Shown here one piece after another: positions 43,719 to 52,635 of a DNA stretch of 64,000 nucleotides. Origin of the DNA: Amycolatopsis bartoniae (lineage in GTDB: Bacteria > Actinomycetota > Actinomycetes > Mycobacteriales > Pseudonocardiaceae); contig NZ_JACHWH010000003.1 of the NCBI RefSeq assembly GCF_014191255.1, positions 873,501 through 937,500 of the forward strand. The letters are read 5' to 3'. How positions within the stretch are numbered: position 1 is the stretch's first letter; each line of letters opens with the position of its first letter. The notes beneath the pieces were generated by a model. That model saw only the letters and a program-made list of their open reading frames with translations, had not been told where the DNA came from and did no database searches. Both the position numbers and the translations under genes were made by a program.

Positions 43719-44624
43719 TCAGGGGGAAACCCGCATCGAGCGGGACGGTACGGCGTCGAGCGCCGCCAATGTCTCGTCGTCCAGGTCGATCGCGCCCGCG
43801 GCGAGGTTGGCCTCCAGGTGCGTGGGATCCGCGGTGCCCGGGATGAGCAGGACGTTCGGCGAGCGCCGCAGCAGCCAGGCCAGCCCGAGCTGCGACGGCG
43901 TGCACCCGAGGGACTCCGCGGCGGCGAGGACCGCGGGCTCGTCGGTCACTTTCGGCAGGCCGGGAACCGCGCCGCCCAGCGGGAAGTACGGCACCCACGC
44001 GATGTCCTCGGCGACGCAGAGCCGCAGGACCTCCTCGTCCTCACGCGAGACGAGGCTGTAGGCGTTCTGCACGCACACGATGCCCGCCGGCAGCGCCCGG
44101 CGCAGGATCTCGGGGGACACGCTGCTCAGGCCGATCCCGCCGATCTTGCCCTCGTCCCGCAGCGCGGTCAGCACGGCGAGCTGGTCGTCGAGGTCGACCA
44201 CCTGGTTCCCCTCGACCCGGCCGCCGGGACCGGTGTCCGTGCGCCGCAGGTTCACGACCGGCACCTGCTCGACGCCGAGGCTGCGCAGGTTGTCCTCCAC
44301 GCTCGCCCGCAGCTCCTCCGGCCGTTGCGCGAGCCGGAGCGGGAGCCGCCCGCCGGGGTGGGGATCGGCGCCGACCTTGCTGACGACGAGGACCTCGTCG
44401 CCCCCGCGGAGCGCCTCCCTCAGCACCTCGTTGGCGAAGCCGAACCCGTAGAACTGCGCGGTGTCGATGTGGTCGACGCCGAGCTCGACCGCGCGGCGCA
44501 CGAGCGCGACGGCCGCGGCGCGGTCCTCGGCCAGCCGTGGGAGCTGCGCTGTGCCGTAGCCGACGCGGGAAACCGTGCGCCGGGCGAGGGAACCGGTGCC
44601 GCCGGGGCGGGGAGTGGAGGTCAT
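43719..44624 (-). CDS. Aldo/keto reductase
   Basis: A 301-residue AKR. Catalytic Asp and Tyr are in DHIDTAQFYGFGFANEVL and the Lys in LVVSKVGADP. The strand-4 site where many AKRs have His reads VVNLRR, as in the YajO-like branch. NADPH site: LIPGTADPTHLEANLAA. Divergent from a TetR regulator, with two operator palindromes between them, so it is likely induced by a TetR ligand. Confidence 0.9.
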   Translation of the reverse strand: MTSTPRPGGTGSLARRTVSRVGYGTAQLPRLAEDRAAAVALVRRAVELGVDHIDTAQFYGFGFANEVLREALRGGDEVLVVSKVGADPHPGGRLPLRLAQRPEELRASVEDNLRSLGVEQVPVVNLRRTDTGPGGRVEGNQVVDLDDQLAVLTALRDEGKIGGIGLSSVSPEILRRALPAGIVCVQNAYSLVSREDEEVLRLCVAEDIAWVPYFPLGGAVPGLPKVTDEPAVLAAAESLGCTPSQLGLAWLLRRSPNVLLIPGTADPTHLEANLAAGAIDLDDETLAALDAVPSRSMRVSP

Positions 44625-44656
44625 GCCGGAAGTCCTGCCTGTGGGAGGATGAGGAA

Positions 44657-44672
44657 GCGGAGGAACCTCCGC
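44657..44672. promoter_or_regulatory. TetR operator GCGGAGG-AA-CCTCCGC
   Basis: A 7-2-7 palindrome between divergent AKR and TetR genes, 33 nt upstream of the AKR start. A second copy of the same motif follows 36 bp away. Confidence 0.65.
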
Positions 44673-44693
44673 CTAGCGGAACCGTAGCACTAA

Positions 44694-44707
44694 CGGAGGT
44701 CCCTCCG
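44694..44707. promoter_or_regulatory. TetR operator CGGAGG-TC-CCTCCG
   Basis: A 6-2-6 palindrome sharing the GGAGG-N2-CCTCC core with the site at 44657. It ends 2 nt before the TetR TTG start, so it overlaps any ribosome site and would make repression tight. Confidence 0.65.
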
Positions 44708-44709
44708 CT

Positions 44710-45372
44710 TTGAGTCCGCCCGGACGTCCGCTGCGCGCGGACGCGAAACGCAACCGTGAGCACCTCGTCGCCGTCGCGCGGGAAGCGTTCGCCACCGCCG
44801 ACACGGCCGTGCCGCTCGAAAGCATCGCCCGGGAAGCCGGGGTCGGGATCGGCACGCTGTACCGCCATTTCCCGACCCGGGACGCGCTCTTCGAGGCCGT
44901 CTACGCCGCCGAACTGGACGACCTCACCACCAGCGCGCCCGCGCTGCTCGGCGAACTGCCGCCCGACGCGGCACTCCGCGCCTGGCTGGGCCGCTACGCG
45001 CAGTTCGTCGCGATGAAGCGCGGAATGGTCGACGCGCTGCGCACCGGGCTGGCGGCGGGGCGGCTCACGCCGCCGGCCCGCGAGCGGGTCACCGCCGCGG
45101 TCGCGACCTTCCTCGAAGCCGGTGCGCGCGCGGGATCGCTGCGCGGCGACGTCGAACCCGGGGACGTCACCGCGATGCTCCTCGGGGTGCTGCTGACGAC
45201 AGCCCCCGACAGCACCTCGGAACAGACCGCCCGGCTGCTCGATCTGGTCATGGACGCGTTGCGCCCTGGGCAGGATCCAGCCTCGACGGACAGCGGAAGG
45301 TGCACCGGCGGGCAATCTGCCGTATCCGAAATCACAGAGACCGAACCACCCCCGGGGTCCCGTACGTCATAG
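44710..45372 (+). CDS. TetR family regulator
   Basis: A 220-residue TetR protein. The DNA-binding domain contains VPLESIAREAGVGIGTLYRHFPTRDALFEAVYAAEL. The start appears to be TTG 44710 directly behind an operator palindrome. The last 35 residues (from TDSGRCTGG) look like a poorly conserved tail. It is paralogous to the TetR at 35803-36378 in its recognition helix, yet the operators differ, so specificity has diverged. Confidence 0.87.
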   Translation: MSPPGRPLRADAKRNREHLVAVAREAFATADTAVPLESIAREAGVGIGTLYRHFPTRDALFEAVYAAELDDLTTSAPALLGELPPDAALRAWLGRYAQFVAMKRGMVDALRTGLAAGRLTPPARERVTAAVATFLEAGARAGSLRGDVEPGDVTAMLLGVLLTTAPDSTSEQTARLLDLVMDALRPGQDPASTDSGRCTGGQSAVSEITETEPPPGSRTS

Positions 45373-45377
45373 CAGGG

Positions 45378-46244
45378 GTGAGAACCAGTTCGAGGGGGCG
45401 GAGGTTCGCCTGGCACTGCGCACTGGCCCTCGCCGTGGTGGCGGGGGCCGGTGGGGCGTACACCTACGCGGTGCCGCGTCAGGCGGGCACCGCGAGCGAG
45501 CAGGCCGTGTCGCGGCCCGCGGCCACCGGCGCGAGGGCCGACGTGCCGGCGGGCGAGAGCACCACCGCCGCCCCGAAACCCGCGGTGATCCTGCCGTTCA
45601 ACGCGAAGCTCAGCTCGAAGGACATCCCGACCGAGGACGGCGGGGTGCGCGGCGGCGGCTGCAGCGGCTCGCTGATCGACCCGAGCTGGGTGATCACCGC
45701 CGGGCACTGCTTCCACGACTTGGCGGGCAACCGCGTGGGCGGGCAGCCGCCATACCACATGAGCGTCACGGTCGGGAAGAACAAGGACAGCGACACCGGC
45801 GGGCAGACCGCGCAGGTGGTGACCGTGCGCCAGTCCCCGGTGAACGACCTCGCGGTGGTGAAGCTCAGCACGCCGATCACCGGCATCACCCCGTTGTCGC
45901 TGGACGGGAAGCCCAAGGTGGGGCAGGAACTCGCGTTCGCGGGCTGGGGCTCGCTCTCGCCGACGGTCGTCACGCAGTCGGACCACCTCAAGCGCGGCAA
46001 CTTCCGCGTCACGAAGATCAACGCGTACACCCTCGAAGCGCAGCCGGTCGTGCCGAGGACCGTCGAGAACAGTCCCTGCAAGGACGACTCCGGTTCGCCG
46101 TTCTACGTCTCCGGCGACAACGTGCACGGGCAGCTCGTGGCGATCGAGAACTACGGGCCGGACTGCCCGCAGCCGGGGACGGAGGTCCTGGCCCGCGTGG
46201 ACGTCGTGCTCGACTGGATCGCCGAGCAGATCGGGCACCGGTAG
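45378..46244 (+). CDS. Secreted trypsin-like serine protease (S1 family)
   Basis: A 288-residue exported protease. A basic N-terminus and membrane segment (about residues 10-27, HCALALAVVAGAGGAYTYA) serve as signal or anchor, then a linker of 40 residues. Catalytic His is in WVITAGHCF, Asp in VNDLAVVKL and Ser in CKDDSGSPF. Several Cys pairs match trypsin disulfides. Start: GTG 45378; an in-frame ATG at 45300 lies inside the TetR gene. Target unknown. Confidence 0.85.
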   Translation: MRTSSRGRRFAWHCALALAVVAGAGGAYTYAVPRQAGTASEQAVSRPAATGARADVPAGESTTAAPKPAVILPFNAKLSSKDIPTEDGGVRGGGCSGSLIDPSWVITAGHCFHDLAGNRVGGQPPYHMSVTVGKNKDSDTGGQTAQVVTVRQSPVNDLAVVKLSTPITGITPLSLDGKPKVGQELAFAGWGSLSPTVVTQSDHLKRGNFRVTKINAYTLEAQPVVPRTVENSPCKDDSGSPFYVSGDNVHGQLVAIENYGPDCPQPGTEVLARVDVVLDWIAEQIGHR

Positions 46245-46250
46245 CGCGGA

Positions 46251-46487
46251 TCAGCGCACCGAGTCGCCGTCGGGAAGCGGCTTCGCCGTCGTCCGCAGGT
46301 CCCGCGCCCGTTCCCGGGCGGCGCGGGCGGCGTCGCAGGCCCGCCGGGCTTCCTCGTGCAGACGGACGCTGACGTCCCGCACCGCCTTCGCCGCGTCGCA
46401 CGTGACCACCGCCAGTGCGACCGGGTCGCCACCACGGCGGTGGGACGTCCGGTCGCCGGCCGATTCGCTCCGCTCCCACCGGACCAT
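46251..46487 (-). CDS. Small helical protein (78 aa), hypothetical
   Basis: A 78-residue frame from ATG 46487, behind GGAAGAGGG, to TGA 46251. The product is one or two long charged helices (VRDVSVRLHEEARRACDA, then RAARERARDLRT) with two Cys. Codon use matches real genes. It converges on the protease gene. No family recognised. Confidence 0.6.
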   Translation of the reverse strand: MVRWERSESAGDRTSHRRGGDPVALAVVTCDAAKAVRDVSVRLHEEARRACDAARAARERARDLRTTAKPLPDGDSVR

Positions 46488-46572
46488 GGCCGCACCCTCT
46501 TCCGTGTTGCTTCCACGGTGCGGCGCCGGGGCTCGCGGCGCAAACCGGGGATCGTTTGGCAGGCTGCTTCCC

Positions 46573-47712
46573 GTGATCGTCGTGCGCGTGGTGGCCGGGG
46601 TGGCGTTGCTGGTGTGGGCCGGGCTGGCCCTGTGCCACGGCGGGTTCTGGCGGACGGGGCAGCGGCTGCCGCCGCGCCGCACGCCGCCGGTGTGGCCCTC
46701 GGTGGCGGTCGTGGTGCCCGCGCGCGACGAGGCGGACGTGCTGCCGCTGACCCTGCCCGGCCTGCTCTCGCAACGGTATCCGGGCCGGGCGCGGGTGGTC
46801 CTGGTCGACGACGGCAGCACCGACGGCACCGCCGCGGCGGCGGAAAGGCTTGCCCGCGAGGGCGGTCTGCCGCTGACGGTGACGTCGCCGGGGCCGGTGC
46901 CGCCGGGCTGGACGGGCAAGCTGTGGGCGGTCGCGCACGGCGTGGCGACCGCGGGCGAGGTGGACTTCCTGCTGCTCACCGACGCCGACATCGCGCACGA
47001 CCCGGAGTCGCTGACGGCGCTCGTCGAAGCCGCGGGCGAACGGGACCTCGTGTCGCAGATGGCGGTGCTGCGCACGGAAACCGCGTGGGAGCGGCTGGTC
47101 GTCCCGGCCTTCGTGTACTTCTTCGCGATGCTCTATCCGTTTCGCCGGGTGAACCGCCCGGGCACGCGGACCGCCGCCGCCGCGGGCGGCTGCTGCCTGG
47201 TGCGCCGCACGGCACTGGAGCGCGCCGGGGGAGTGGCGGCGATCCGGGGCGCGGTGATCGACGATGTGGCGCTCGGTACCGCGATCAAGCGCACTGGCGG
47301 GCGGATCTGGCTGGGGCTCGCGGACCACGTCCGGAGCGTGCGCCCCTATCCGACGCTGGGTTCCTTGTGGCGCATGATCTCCCGCAGCGCGTACACGCAG
47401 CTGCGGCACTCGCCGCTGCTGCTCGCGGGAACCGTCGTCGGGCTCGCGCTGGTGTTCCTCGTCCCGCCCGTCCTGACGGTCGCCGGCGCGCTCCTGCCGG
47501 ACACGCCGACGTGCGCGTTCTCGGCCGCGGCCTGGCTGGTCATGACGCTGACGTTCGTGCCGATGCTGCGGTACTACCGGCTGAACCCGGCGGCCGCCCC
47601 GCTGCTGCCCGTCACCGCGACGCTGTACCTGCTGATGACGCTCGACTCCGCGGTGCGGCACTGGCGAGGGCGGGGCGCGGAGTGGAAGGGCCGCCACTAC
47701 TCTCGCGGATGA
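46573..47712 (+). CDS. hpnB: Family 2 glycosyltransferase, HpnB-like
   Basis: A 379-residue membrane-linked GT2 enzyme. The N-terminal helix is at about residues 2-20. The GT-A domain has VVVPARDEADVLPLTLPG, VLVDDGSTDGTA, PGWTGKLWAVAHG and the metal site LTDADIAHDP. Three C-terminal membrane helices end in WKGRHYSRG. These match hopene-associated glycosyltransferase HpnB, which acts in hopanoid side-chain decoration. No other hopanoid gene is near, so the role is tentative. Confidence 0.82.
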   Translation: MIVVRVVAGVALLVWAGLALCHGGFWRTGQRLPPRRTPPVWPSVAVVVPARDEADVLPLTLPGLLSQRYPGRARVVLVDDGSTDGTAAAAERLAREGGLPLTVTSPGPVPPGWTGKLWAVAHGVATAGEVDFLLLTDADIAHDPESLTALVEAAGERDLVSQMAVLRTETAWERLVVPAFVYFFAMLYPFRRVNRPGTRTAAAAGGCCLVRRTALERAGGVAAIRGAVIDDVALGTAIKRTGGRIWLGLADHVRSVRPYPTLGSLWRMISRSAYTQLRHSPLLLAGTVVGLALVFLVPPVLTVAGALLPDTPTCAFSAAAWLVMTLTFVPMLRYYRLNPAAAPLLPVTATLYLLMTLDSAVRHWRGRGAEWKGRHYSRG

Positions 47713-47725
47713 TCCTCCTCGCGGG

Positions 47726-47806
47726 CTCATCAAGGCCGCGATGGAGGTCCACTCCGACGTCGCGCCGCTGGTCCGCCGCGTGCTCACCGGCAACGCGGCG
47801 CTCTGA
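47726..47806 (+). pseudogene. Possible gene remnant
   Basis: A 26-codon open stretch without a start, reading LIKAAMEVHSDVAPLVRR and ending in TGA at 47806. It has natural protein composition and codon use but no upstream part, so it looks like the 3' end of a lost gene. I cannot name the parent family. Confidence 0.3.
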
Positions 47807-47809
47807 CGC

Positions 47810-49174
47810 TCACCCCGCCTGCTTCTCGAACACGCTCTGGTGCGCGCGGATCAGGTCCGCGTAGTCGTGGCCGCTGCTCTTGATCGTCCGCCGCTGGGTC
47901 CGGTAGTCGACGTGCACCAGGCCGAACCGCTTGTCGTAGCCGTAGGCCCACTCCAGGTTGTCCAGCAGCGACCAGACGTAGTACCCGGTCAGCGGCGCGC
48001 CCGCGGCCTTGGCGCGGGCACACGCGGCGATGTGCTCGGTCAGGTAGGCCGAGCGCTCGGGGTCGTGCACCGAGCCGTCGGGAGCGACCACGTCGTCGTA
48101 CGCCGCGCCGCTCTCGGTGACCACCAGCTCCCGCGCGCCGTAGTCCCGGCTCACGCGCAGCAGCAGCTCTTCCAGCCCCGCCGCGTGGACCTCCCAGTCC
48201 ATCGCCGTGCGGGGACCGGGGCCGGGCAGCTGCCGGGTGAACGGGGCGACCGCGCCGGGGTCGTCGGCGATGATCTGGCGGAAGTAGTAGTTGACGCCGA
48301 GCCAGTCGAGCGGCTGCGCGATCGTCGCGAGGTCGCCCGGCCGCTCGGGCAGATCCACCTGGTAGACCTCCAGCATGTCGGCCGGGTAGCCGCGGCCGAA
48401 GACCGGGTCGAGCCACCAGCGGTTGATGTGCCCGTCGGCTCGCCGGGCCGCGGCGATGTCCGCGTCGGCCGGAGTCGCGGGCTCGCACGTGCTCAGGTTG
48501 TTGGTGATGCCCAGCCGGACCTCGCCGGGCGACGCGGCGCGGACCGCCTGCGCGGCCAGGCCGTGCCCGAGGTGCAGGTGGAACCCGGCGTGCACGGCGG
48601 CGGTCAGATCGGTAAGCCCGGGGGCCATGCGCCCTTCGAGGTGCCCGATCCACGCGCTGCACAACGGTTCGTTGAGCGTGGCCCACTCCGTGACGCGGTC
48701 GCCGAGGCGCGCCGCGACCACGGCGGCGTACTCGGCGAAGGCGTAGGCCGTCTCGCGCGCGGGCCAGCCGCCGCGGTCCTGCAGCACCTGCGGCAGGTCC
48801 CAGTGGTAGAGCGTCGCGTTCGGACGGATCCCGGCGTCCAGCAGGGCGTCGACGAGCCGGTCGTAGAAGTCCAGGCCCGCCTGGTTCACCGCACCGGTGC
48901 CGCCGGGGACGATCCGCGGCCACGCGATCGAAAACCGGTACGACGTCAGGCCGAGTTTCCGCATCAGCGCGACGTCCTCGGGCCAGCGGTGGTAGTGGTC
49001 GCACGCCACGTCCCCGGTGTCGCCGTTGTCGATCGCCCCCGGAACGCGGCAGAACGTGTCCCAGATGGACGGACACCGGCCGTCCTCGGCGACCCCGCCC
49101 TCGACCTGGTACGCGGCGGTGGCCGCGCCCCAGGTGAAGCCGGGGCCGAACACGGAGAGGTCGGGAAAAGGCAT
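47810..49174 (-). CDS. Beta-glucosidase, glycoside hydrolase family 1
   Basis: A 454-residue cytosolic GH1 enzyme. N-terminal [15 protein letters not shown] is diagnostic. The acid/base Glu is in [10 protein letters not shown] and the nucleophile Glu in [11 protein letters not shown], where the usual TENG is [26 protein letters not shown] closes the barrel. It would hydrolyse imported cellobiose or other beta-glucosides. It is the last gene of the operon with the ABC importer at 49208-52428. Confidence 0.92.
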   Translation of the reverse strand: MPFPDLSVFGPGFTWGAATAAYQVEGGVAEDGRCPSIWDTFCRVPGAIDNGDTGDVACDHYHRWPEDVALMRKLGLTSYRFSIAWPRIVPGGTGAVNQAGLDFYDRLVDALLDAGIRPNATLYHWDLPQVLQDRGGWPARETAYAFAEYAAVVAARLGDRVTEWATLNEPLCSAWIGHLEGRMAPGLTDLTAAVHAGFHLHLGHGLAAQAVRAASPGEVRLGITNNLSTCEPATPADADIAAARRADGHINRWWLDPVFGRGYPADMLEVYQVDLPERPGDLATIAQPLDWLGVNYYFRQIIADDPGAVAPFTRQLPGPGPRTAMDWEVHAAGLEELLLRVSRDYGARELVVTESGAAYDDVVAPDGSVHDPERSAYLTEHIAACARAKAAGAPLTGYYVWSLLDNLEWAYGYDKRFGLVHVDYRTQRRTIKSSGHDYADLIRAHQSVFEKQAG

Positions 49175-49207
49175 GGGACTCCTCGGATCGCGGTGCGGAG
49201 GGGAGGG

Positions 49208-50068
49208 TTACTTGACCGAGCCTGCGGTCAGGCCGGCGACGAGGTACCGCTGCAGCAGCAGGAAAGCCGCGACCACGGGCACGCTGATCACCAGTGACGC
49301 GGCCATGATCTGGTTCCAGTACACGTCGTTCTGCGAGGCGTAGTTGCGCAGCCCGACGGCGAGCGTGCGGGTGGCGTCGCCGGTCATCACCGACGCGAAG
49401 AGCACCTCGCCCCACGCGGTCATGAACGAGTACACCGCGACGGTGACGATGCCGGGCACGGCGGCCGGGAGGATGATCCGCACCAGCGAACCGAGCTCGC
49501 CGTTCCCGTCGACCTTCGCGGCTTCGTCGAGCTCGCGCGGGATCGAGTCGAAGTAGCCGACGAGCATCCAGATCGAGAACGGCAGGGTGAAGGTGAGGTA
49601 GGTGATCACCAGGCCCAGCAGGGAACCCGACAGCTTCACGCCGGTGGCCGCGCCGATGTTGACGTAGAGGAGGAACAGCGGCAGCAGGAACAGGATGCCG
49701 GGGAACATCTGCGTCGACAGCACGGTGACGCTGAAGACCCGCCGTCCCGGGAACCGGTGCCTGCTCACGGCGTACGCCGCCAGGATCGCGACCACCACGG
49801 ACACCACGGTGGAGCACGTGCAGACGATGAGGCTGTTGAGGAAGTAGTGCGCCAGTGGCACGGTGCTCCACATGTCCACGTACGGCCGCAGCGTCAGGTG
49901 CGCGGGAAACCACTCGAACGCGGACTGCACGTCCCGCAACGGTTTCAGCGAGCTGCTCACCATGACGTACAACGGCACGAACGTGAACAGGCCCAGCAGG
50001 GTCAGCCCGATCCGGCGGGTCCAGACGAACGAGGCCGCCGGGGCGAGCGGGGAACGGCGGTCAGGCAT
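49208..50068 (-). CDS. Sugar ABC transporter permease (MalG/CebG-like)
   Basis: A 286-residue permease with six membrane segments. The EAA loop, which contacts the ATPase, is DEAAKVDGNGELGSLVRIILPAA. It overlaps the preceding permease gene by 8 nt. No ATPase gene is in this operon; as with Ceb-type systems, a shared MsiK-like ATPase elsewhere is expected (family knowledge). Confidence 0.9.
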   Translation of the reverse strand: MPDRRSPLAPAASFVWTRRIGLTLLGLFTFVPLYVMVSSSLKPLRDVQSAFEWFPAHLTLRPYVDMWSTVPLAHYFLNSLIVCTCSTVVSVVVAILAAYAVSRHRFPGRRVFSVTVLSTQMFPGILFLLPLFLLYVNIGAATGVKLSGSLLGLVITYLTFTLPFSIWMLVGYFDSIPRELDEAAKVDGNGELGSLVRIILPAAVPGIVTVAVYSFMTAWGEVLFASVMTGDATRTLAVGLRNYASQNDVYWNQIMAASLVISVPVVAAFLLLQRYLVAGLTAGSVK

Positions 50069-51044
50069 CGGCCTTCCTCCGGTTGGTGACGAACAGGTAG
50101 GCCGCCGTGACCACCAGCAGGAAGAGCAACAGCAGCACCGACATCGCGGAGCCCGAGCCGAAGTTCCAGCTGTGGAACGAGGTGTCGTAGATCTGCAGCG
50201 ACACCAGGTTCGCCTCCGGCGGGGCGACGTTGCCGAACAGCACGTACGGGGTGTTGAAGTCGTTGAAGTTCCACAGGAACAGCACCAGGACGAGCACCTG
50301 GTTGACCGGGCGCAGCTGCGGCAGCGTCACCGACCGGATGCGCCGCCACACCCCGGCGCCGTCGAGCGCGGCGGCCTCGTAGAGGTCCTGCGGGATGTTC
50401 TGCAGCCCGGCGGTCACGACGAGGAACGCGAACGGCCACATCCGCCACACCGCCGTGATCACCAGCGCGAAGAAGCTGTTGCCGCCCAGCAGCCAGAACG
50501 GCGGCTCGCGGAACAGGTGCAGGTCGTCCACGAGCAGCCGGTTCACCAGTCCGTTGTCGCGCTGGAACAGGAACTCCCACGTGATCGCGGCGGTGTAGGC
50601 GGGCAGCGCGTACGGCACGAGGAAGTACGTCCGCAGCAGCCCGCGGCCGCGGAACGGGTCCTGCATCAGCAGGGCCGCGCCGGTGCCCAGCAGCCACGAG
50701 AACGCGACCGCGAGCACCGTGAACGCGCACGTGACGCCGAAGGAGTGCAGCAGCCGCTGGCCGATCGCGCCGTCGAAGTCGAGCGCGAAGCGGTAGTTCG
50801 CCAGCCCGGTGAACGGGGCCGCGCTCCAGTGCCGGATGAAGAACTGGGTCAGCTGCCGGAAGCTCATGAAGACGCCGACCACCATCGGCACCACGTGCAC
50901 GAGCAGCTCGAACACCACGGCGGGCAGCAGGAACAGGTACGGCAGGCCGGCCCGCCGCACCCGCACCCACGAGCGGCGGGGCGCGCGCGGGGCGGGTGGC
51001 GGCCGCCGCGTCGTGGGCTGCGCGGCTTCGGCGGCGAGGGTCAT
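50061..51044 (-). CDS. Sugar ABC transporter permease (MalF/CebF-like)
   Basis: A 327-residue permease with a cytosolic Arg/Pro-rich N-terminus and six membrane segments. The EAA loop is YEAAALDGAGVWRRIRSVTLP. It pairs with the second permease gene that overlaps its end. Together with the binding lipoprotein it forms an importer for oligosaccharides. Confidence 0.9.
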   Translation of the reverse strand: MTLAAEAAQPTTRRPPPAPRAPRRSWVRVRRAGLPYLFLLPAVVFELLVHVVPMVVGVFMSFRQLTQFFIRHWSAAPFTGLANYRFALDFDGAIGQRLLHSFGVTCAFTVLAVAFSWLLGTGAALLMQDPFRGRGLLRTYFLVPYALPAYTAAITWEFLFQRDNGLVNRLLVDDLHLFREPPFWLLGGNSFFALVITAVWRMWPFAFLVVTAGLQNIPQDLYEAAALDGAGVWRRIRSVTLPQLRPVNQVLVLVLFLWNFNDFNTPYVLFGNVAPPEANLVSLQIYDTSFHSWNFGSGSAMSVLLLLFLLVVTAAYLFVTNRRKADA

Positions 51045-51087
51045 GCGAAGTCCTTCCGGGCGCGGGGCGGTCGGGTGAGCGGGGTGC

Positions 51088-52428
51088 TCAGCCGCCCGCG
51101 TTGAGCTGCTGCTGCGCCTGGTCGAGTTCGTTCGCCACGGTCTGCTCGGTGACCGGCTTGCCGCTCGCCGCCGCGGCGAACAGGTTCTTCAGCACGGTGC
51201 CCATCGCCGTCTCGAACTGGCTTTCCTGTGCCACGGCGGGCATCGGGGCCGCGGAGTCGGTGAGGATCCTGCGGTAGACCTGCGCGGCCGTGGTCTGGAA
51301 CGCCGGGTCGTTGTAGGCGTCGGTGACCGACGGCAGGGAGCTGTAGGCCTTGTTGAGGTCGATCTGGGTCTGCCTGCTGGTCAGGAACTTCACGAACTGC
51401 AGCGCCGCGTCCTTGTGCTGGGTACCGGCGAAGACGGACACGTTGATGCCGGCCACGATGGAGTCGACGTGCTTGGCGCCCGCGGGCGGGGACGCGGGGA
51501 ACGGGATCGGCACCACGCCGTACTGGTCGGTCTTCATGCCGTAGTTGGCCAGCTGCGCGTCCGCGGTCTGCCACAGCAGCATCGCGGCCTTGCCGGTGGC
51601 GAAGTCCTGCACGGCCTCGGTGCCGTTGGAGTACTCGGCGACGCTCGGGCTCGCGATCTTGTCGGTCGCCACGAAGTCGACGTACTGCTTGATCGCGGCC
51701 ACGTTCTGGGGCGTGTTGAAGGTGGGTTTGCCCGCGGCGTCGAAGAAGCTGCCGCCGTGCTGCTGGCTGAACGTGAAGGCGTGGTGGGCGTTCTCGGACG
51801 TGCTGGCGCCCTCCAGGCTCACGCCCCACTGGTCGCCGTGGGTGAGCTTCTTGCCGTCCTCGACGAACTCCTCCCAGGTGGTGGGCGGGTTCGTGATCCC
51901 GGCGGCGGCGAACATCGCCTTGTTGTAGTAGAGCGCGTAGGCCATCGAGTAGAGCGGGACGCCGACCGGGTCCTGCCCGGGCGCGCCGGTGGCCGCGAGC
52001 GCGTTGGGCAGGAACCGGCCGGTGTCGCCGAGCTGGTTGAGCACGTCTGCGGAGACCGGCAGGAACGCGCCGGTGGCCTGCAGCGATGTGGACCAGGTGT
52101 TGCCGATGTTGACGACGTCCGGGCCCTCGCCGGAGGTGGCCGCGGCGAGGATGCGGTTGAGCAGGTCGTTCCAGCCGATCACCTCCAGGTTCACCTTGAT
52201 CCCGGTCTGGCGGGTGAACTCCGCCAGCTCGGGGGTGAGCACCCGGGTGTCCTCGGAGATCGAGCTGCCCTGGTCGCTGGCCCAGTAGGTGATGGTCTGC
52301 GGGCCGCCTCCGCCGCCATCGCTGCCGCCGGAGCTGCACGCGGAGGCCACCAGCGCGGCCGAGACGGCGGTGGTGAGCAGGACTGAGCGAAGGCGCGGGG
52401 CGGAGCGAAGGCGCGAGGACGGGCGCAT
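51088..52428 (-). CDS. Sugar ABC transporter substrate-binding lipoprotein
   Basis: A 446-residue family-1 solute-binding protein. The signal peptide ends LVASAC, with Cys31 the lipid site. Its Arg-rich start carries a small duplication (RLRSAP/RLRSV). The mature part has ITYWASDQGSS, then TGIKVNLEVIGWNDLLNRI and FVKFLTSRQTQID. First gene of the importer-GH1 operon. Start: ATG 52428 after AAGGTCC; the open frame beyond is a shadow of the ROK gene. Probable ligand: beta-gluco-oligosaccharides. Confidence 0.9.
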   Translation of the reverse strand: MRPSSRLRSAPRLRSVLLTTAVSAALVASACSSGGSDGGGGGPQTITYWASDQGSSISEDTRVLTPELAEFTRQTGIKVNLEVIGWNDLLNRILAAATSGEGPDVVNIGNTWSTSLQATGAFLPVSADVLNQLGDTGRFLPNALAATGAPGQDPVGVPLYSMAYALYYNKAMFAAAGITNPPTTWEEFVEDGKKLTHGDQWGVSLEGASTSENAHHAFTFSQQHGGSFFDAAGKPTFNTPQNVAAIKQYVDFVATDKIASPSVAEYSNGTEAVQDFATGKAAMLLWQTADAQLANYGMKTDQYGVVPIPFPASPPAGAKHVDSIVAGINVSVFAGTQHKDAALQFVKFLTSRQTQIDLNKAYSSLPSVTDAYNDPAFQTTAAQVYRRILTDSAAPMPAVAQESQFETAMGTVLKNLFAAAASGKPVTEQTVANELDQAQQQLNAGG

Positions 52429-52536
52429 GCCGGACCTTTCGACGGTGAAAGCCTGGGCGGGGTCATCGGTGCGGGAGGCGGGGAGCGGCGCGGCGGAGGA
52501 CGGGGGCCGCCGCACTGGGGGGAGACTTTGTTCGGT

Positions 52537-52573
52537 ACTTAGTTCACGGTGTGATTTAACCTGTGAGGTAAGT
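52537..52573. promoter_or_regulatory. Probable ROK regulator operator
   Basis: ACTTAGTTCAC (52537-52547) is repeated inverted as GTGAGGTAAGT (52563-52573) with 9 of 11 positions matching and a 15-nt spacer. It is AT-rich and midway between the divergent binding-protein and ROK genes. Long, widely spaced arms are usual for ROK/NagC/XylR-type sites. A second short repeat, GTGAG-N6-CTCAC (52563-52578), overlaps it. Confidence 0.55.
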
Positions 52574-52635
52574 CTCACGTCAACAGTGGGGGCAGGATCG
52601 GCGGGAGGGACCGCCGGAGGTGGGAGGGTGGGCGC

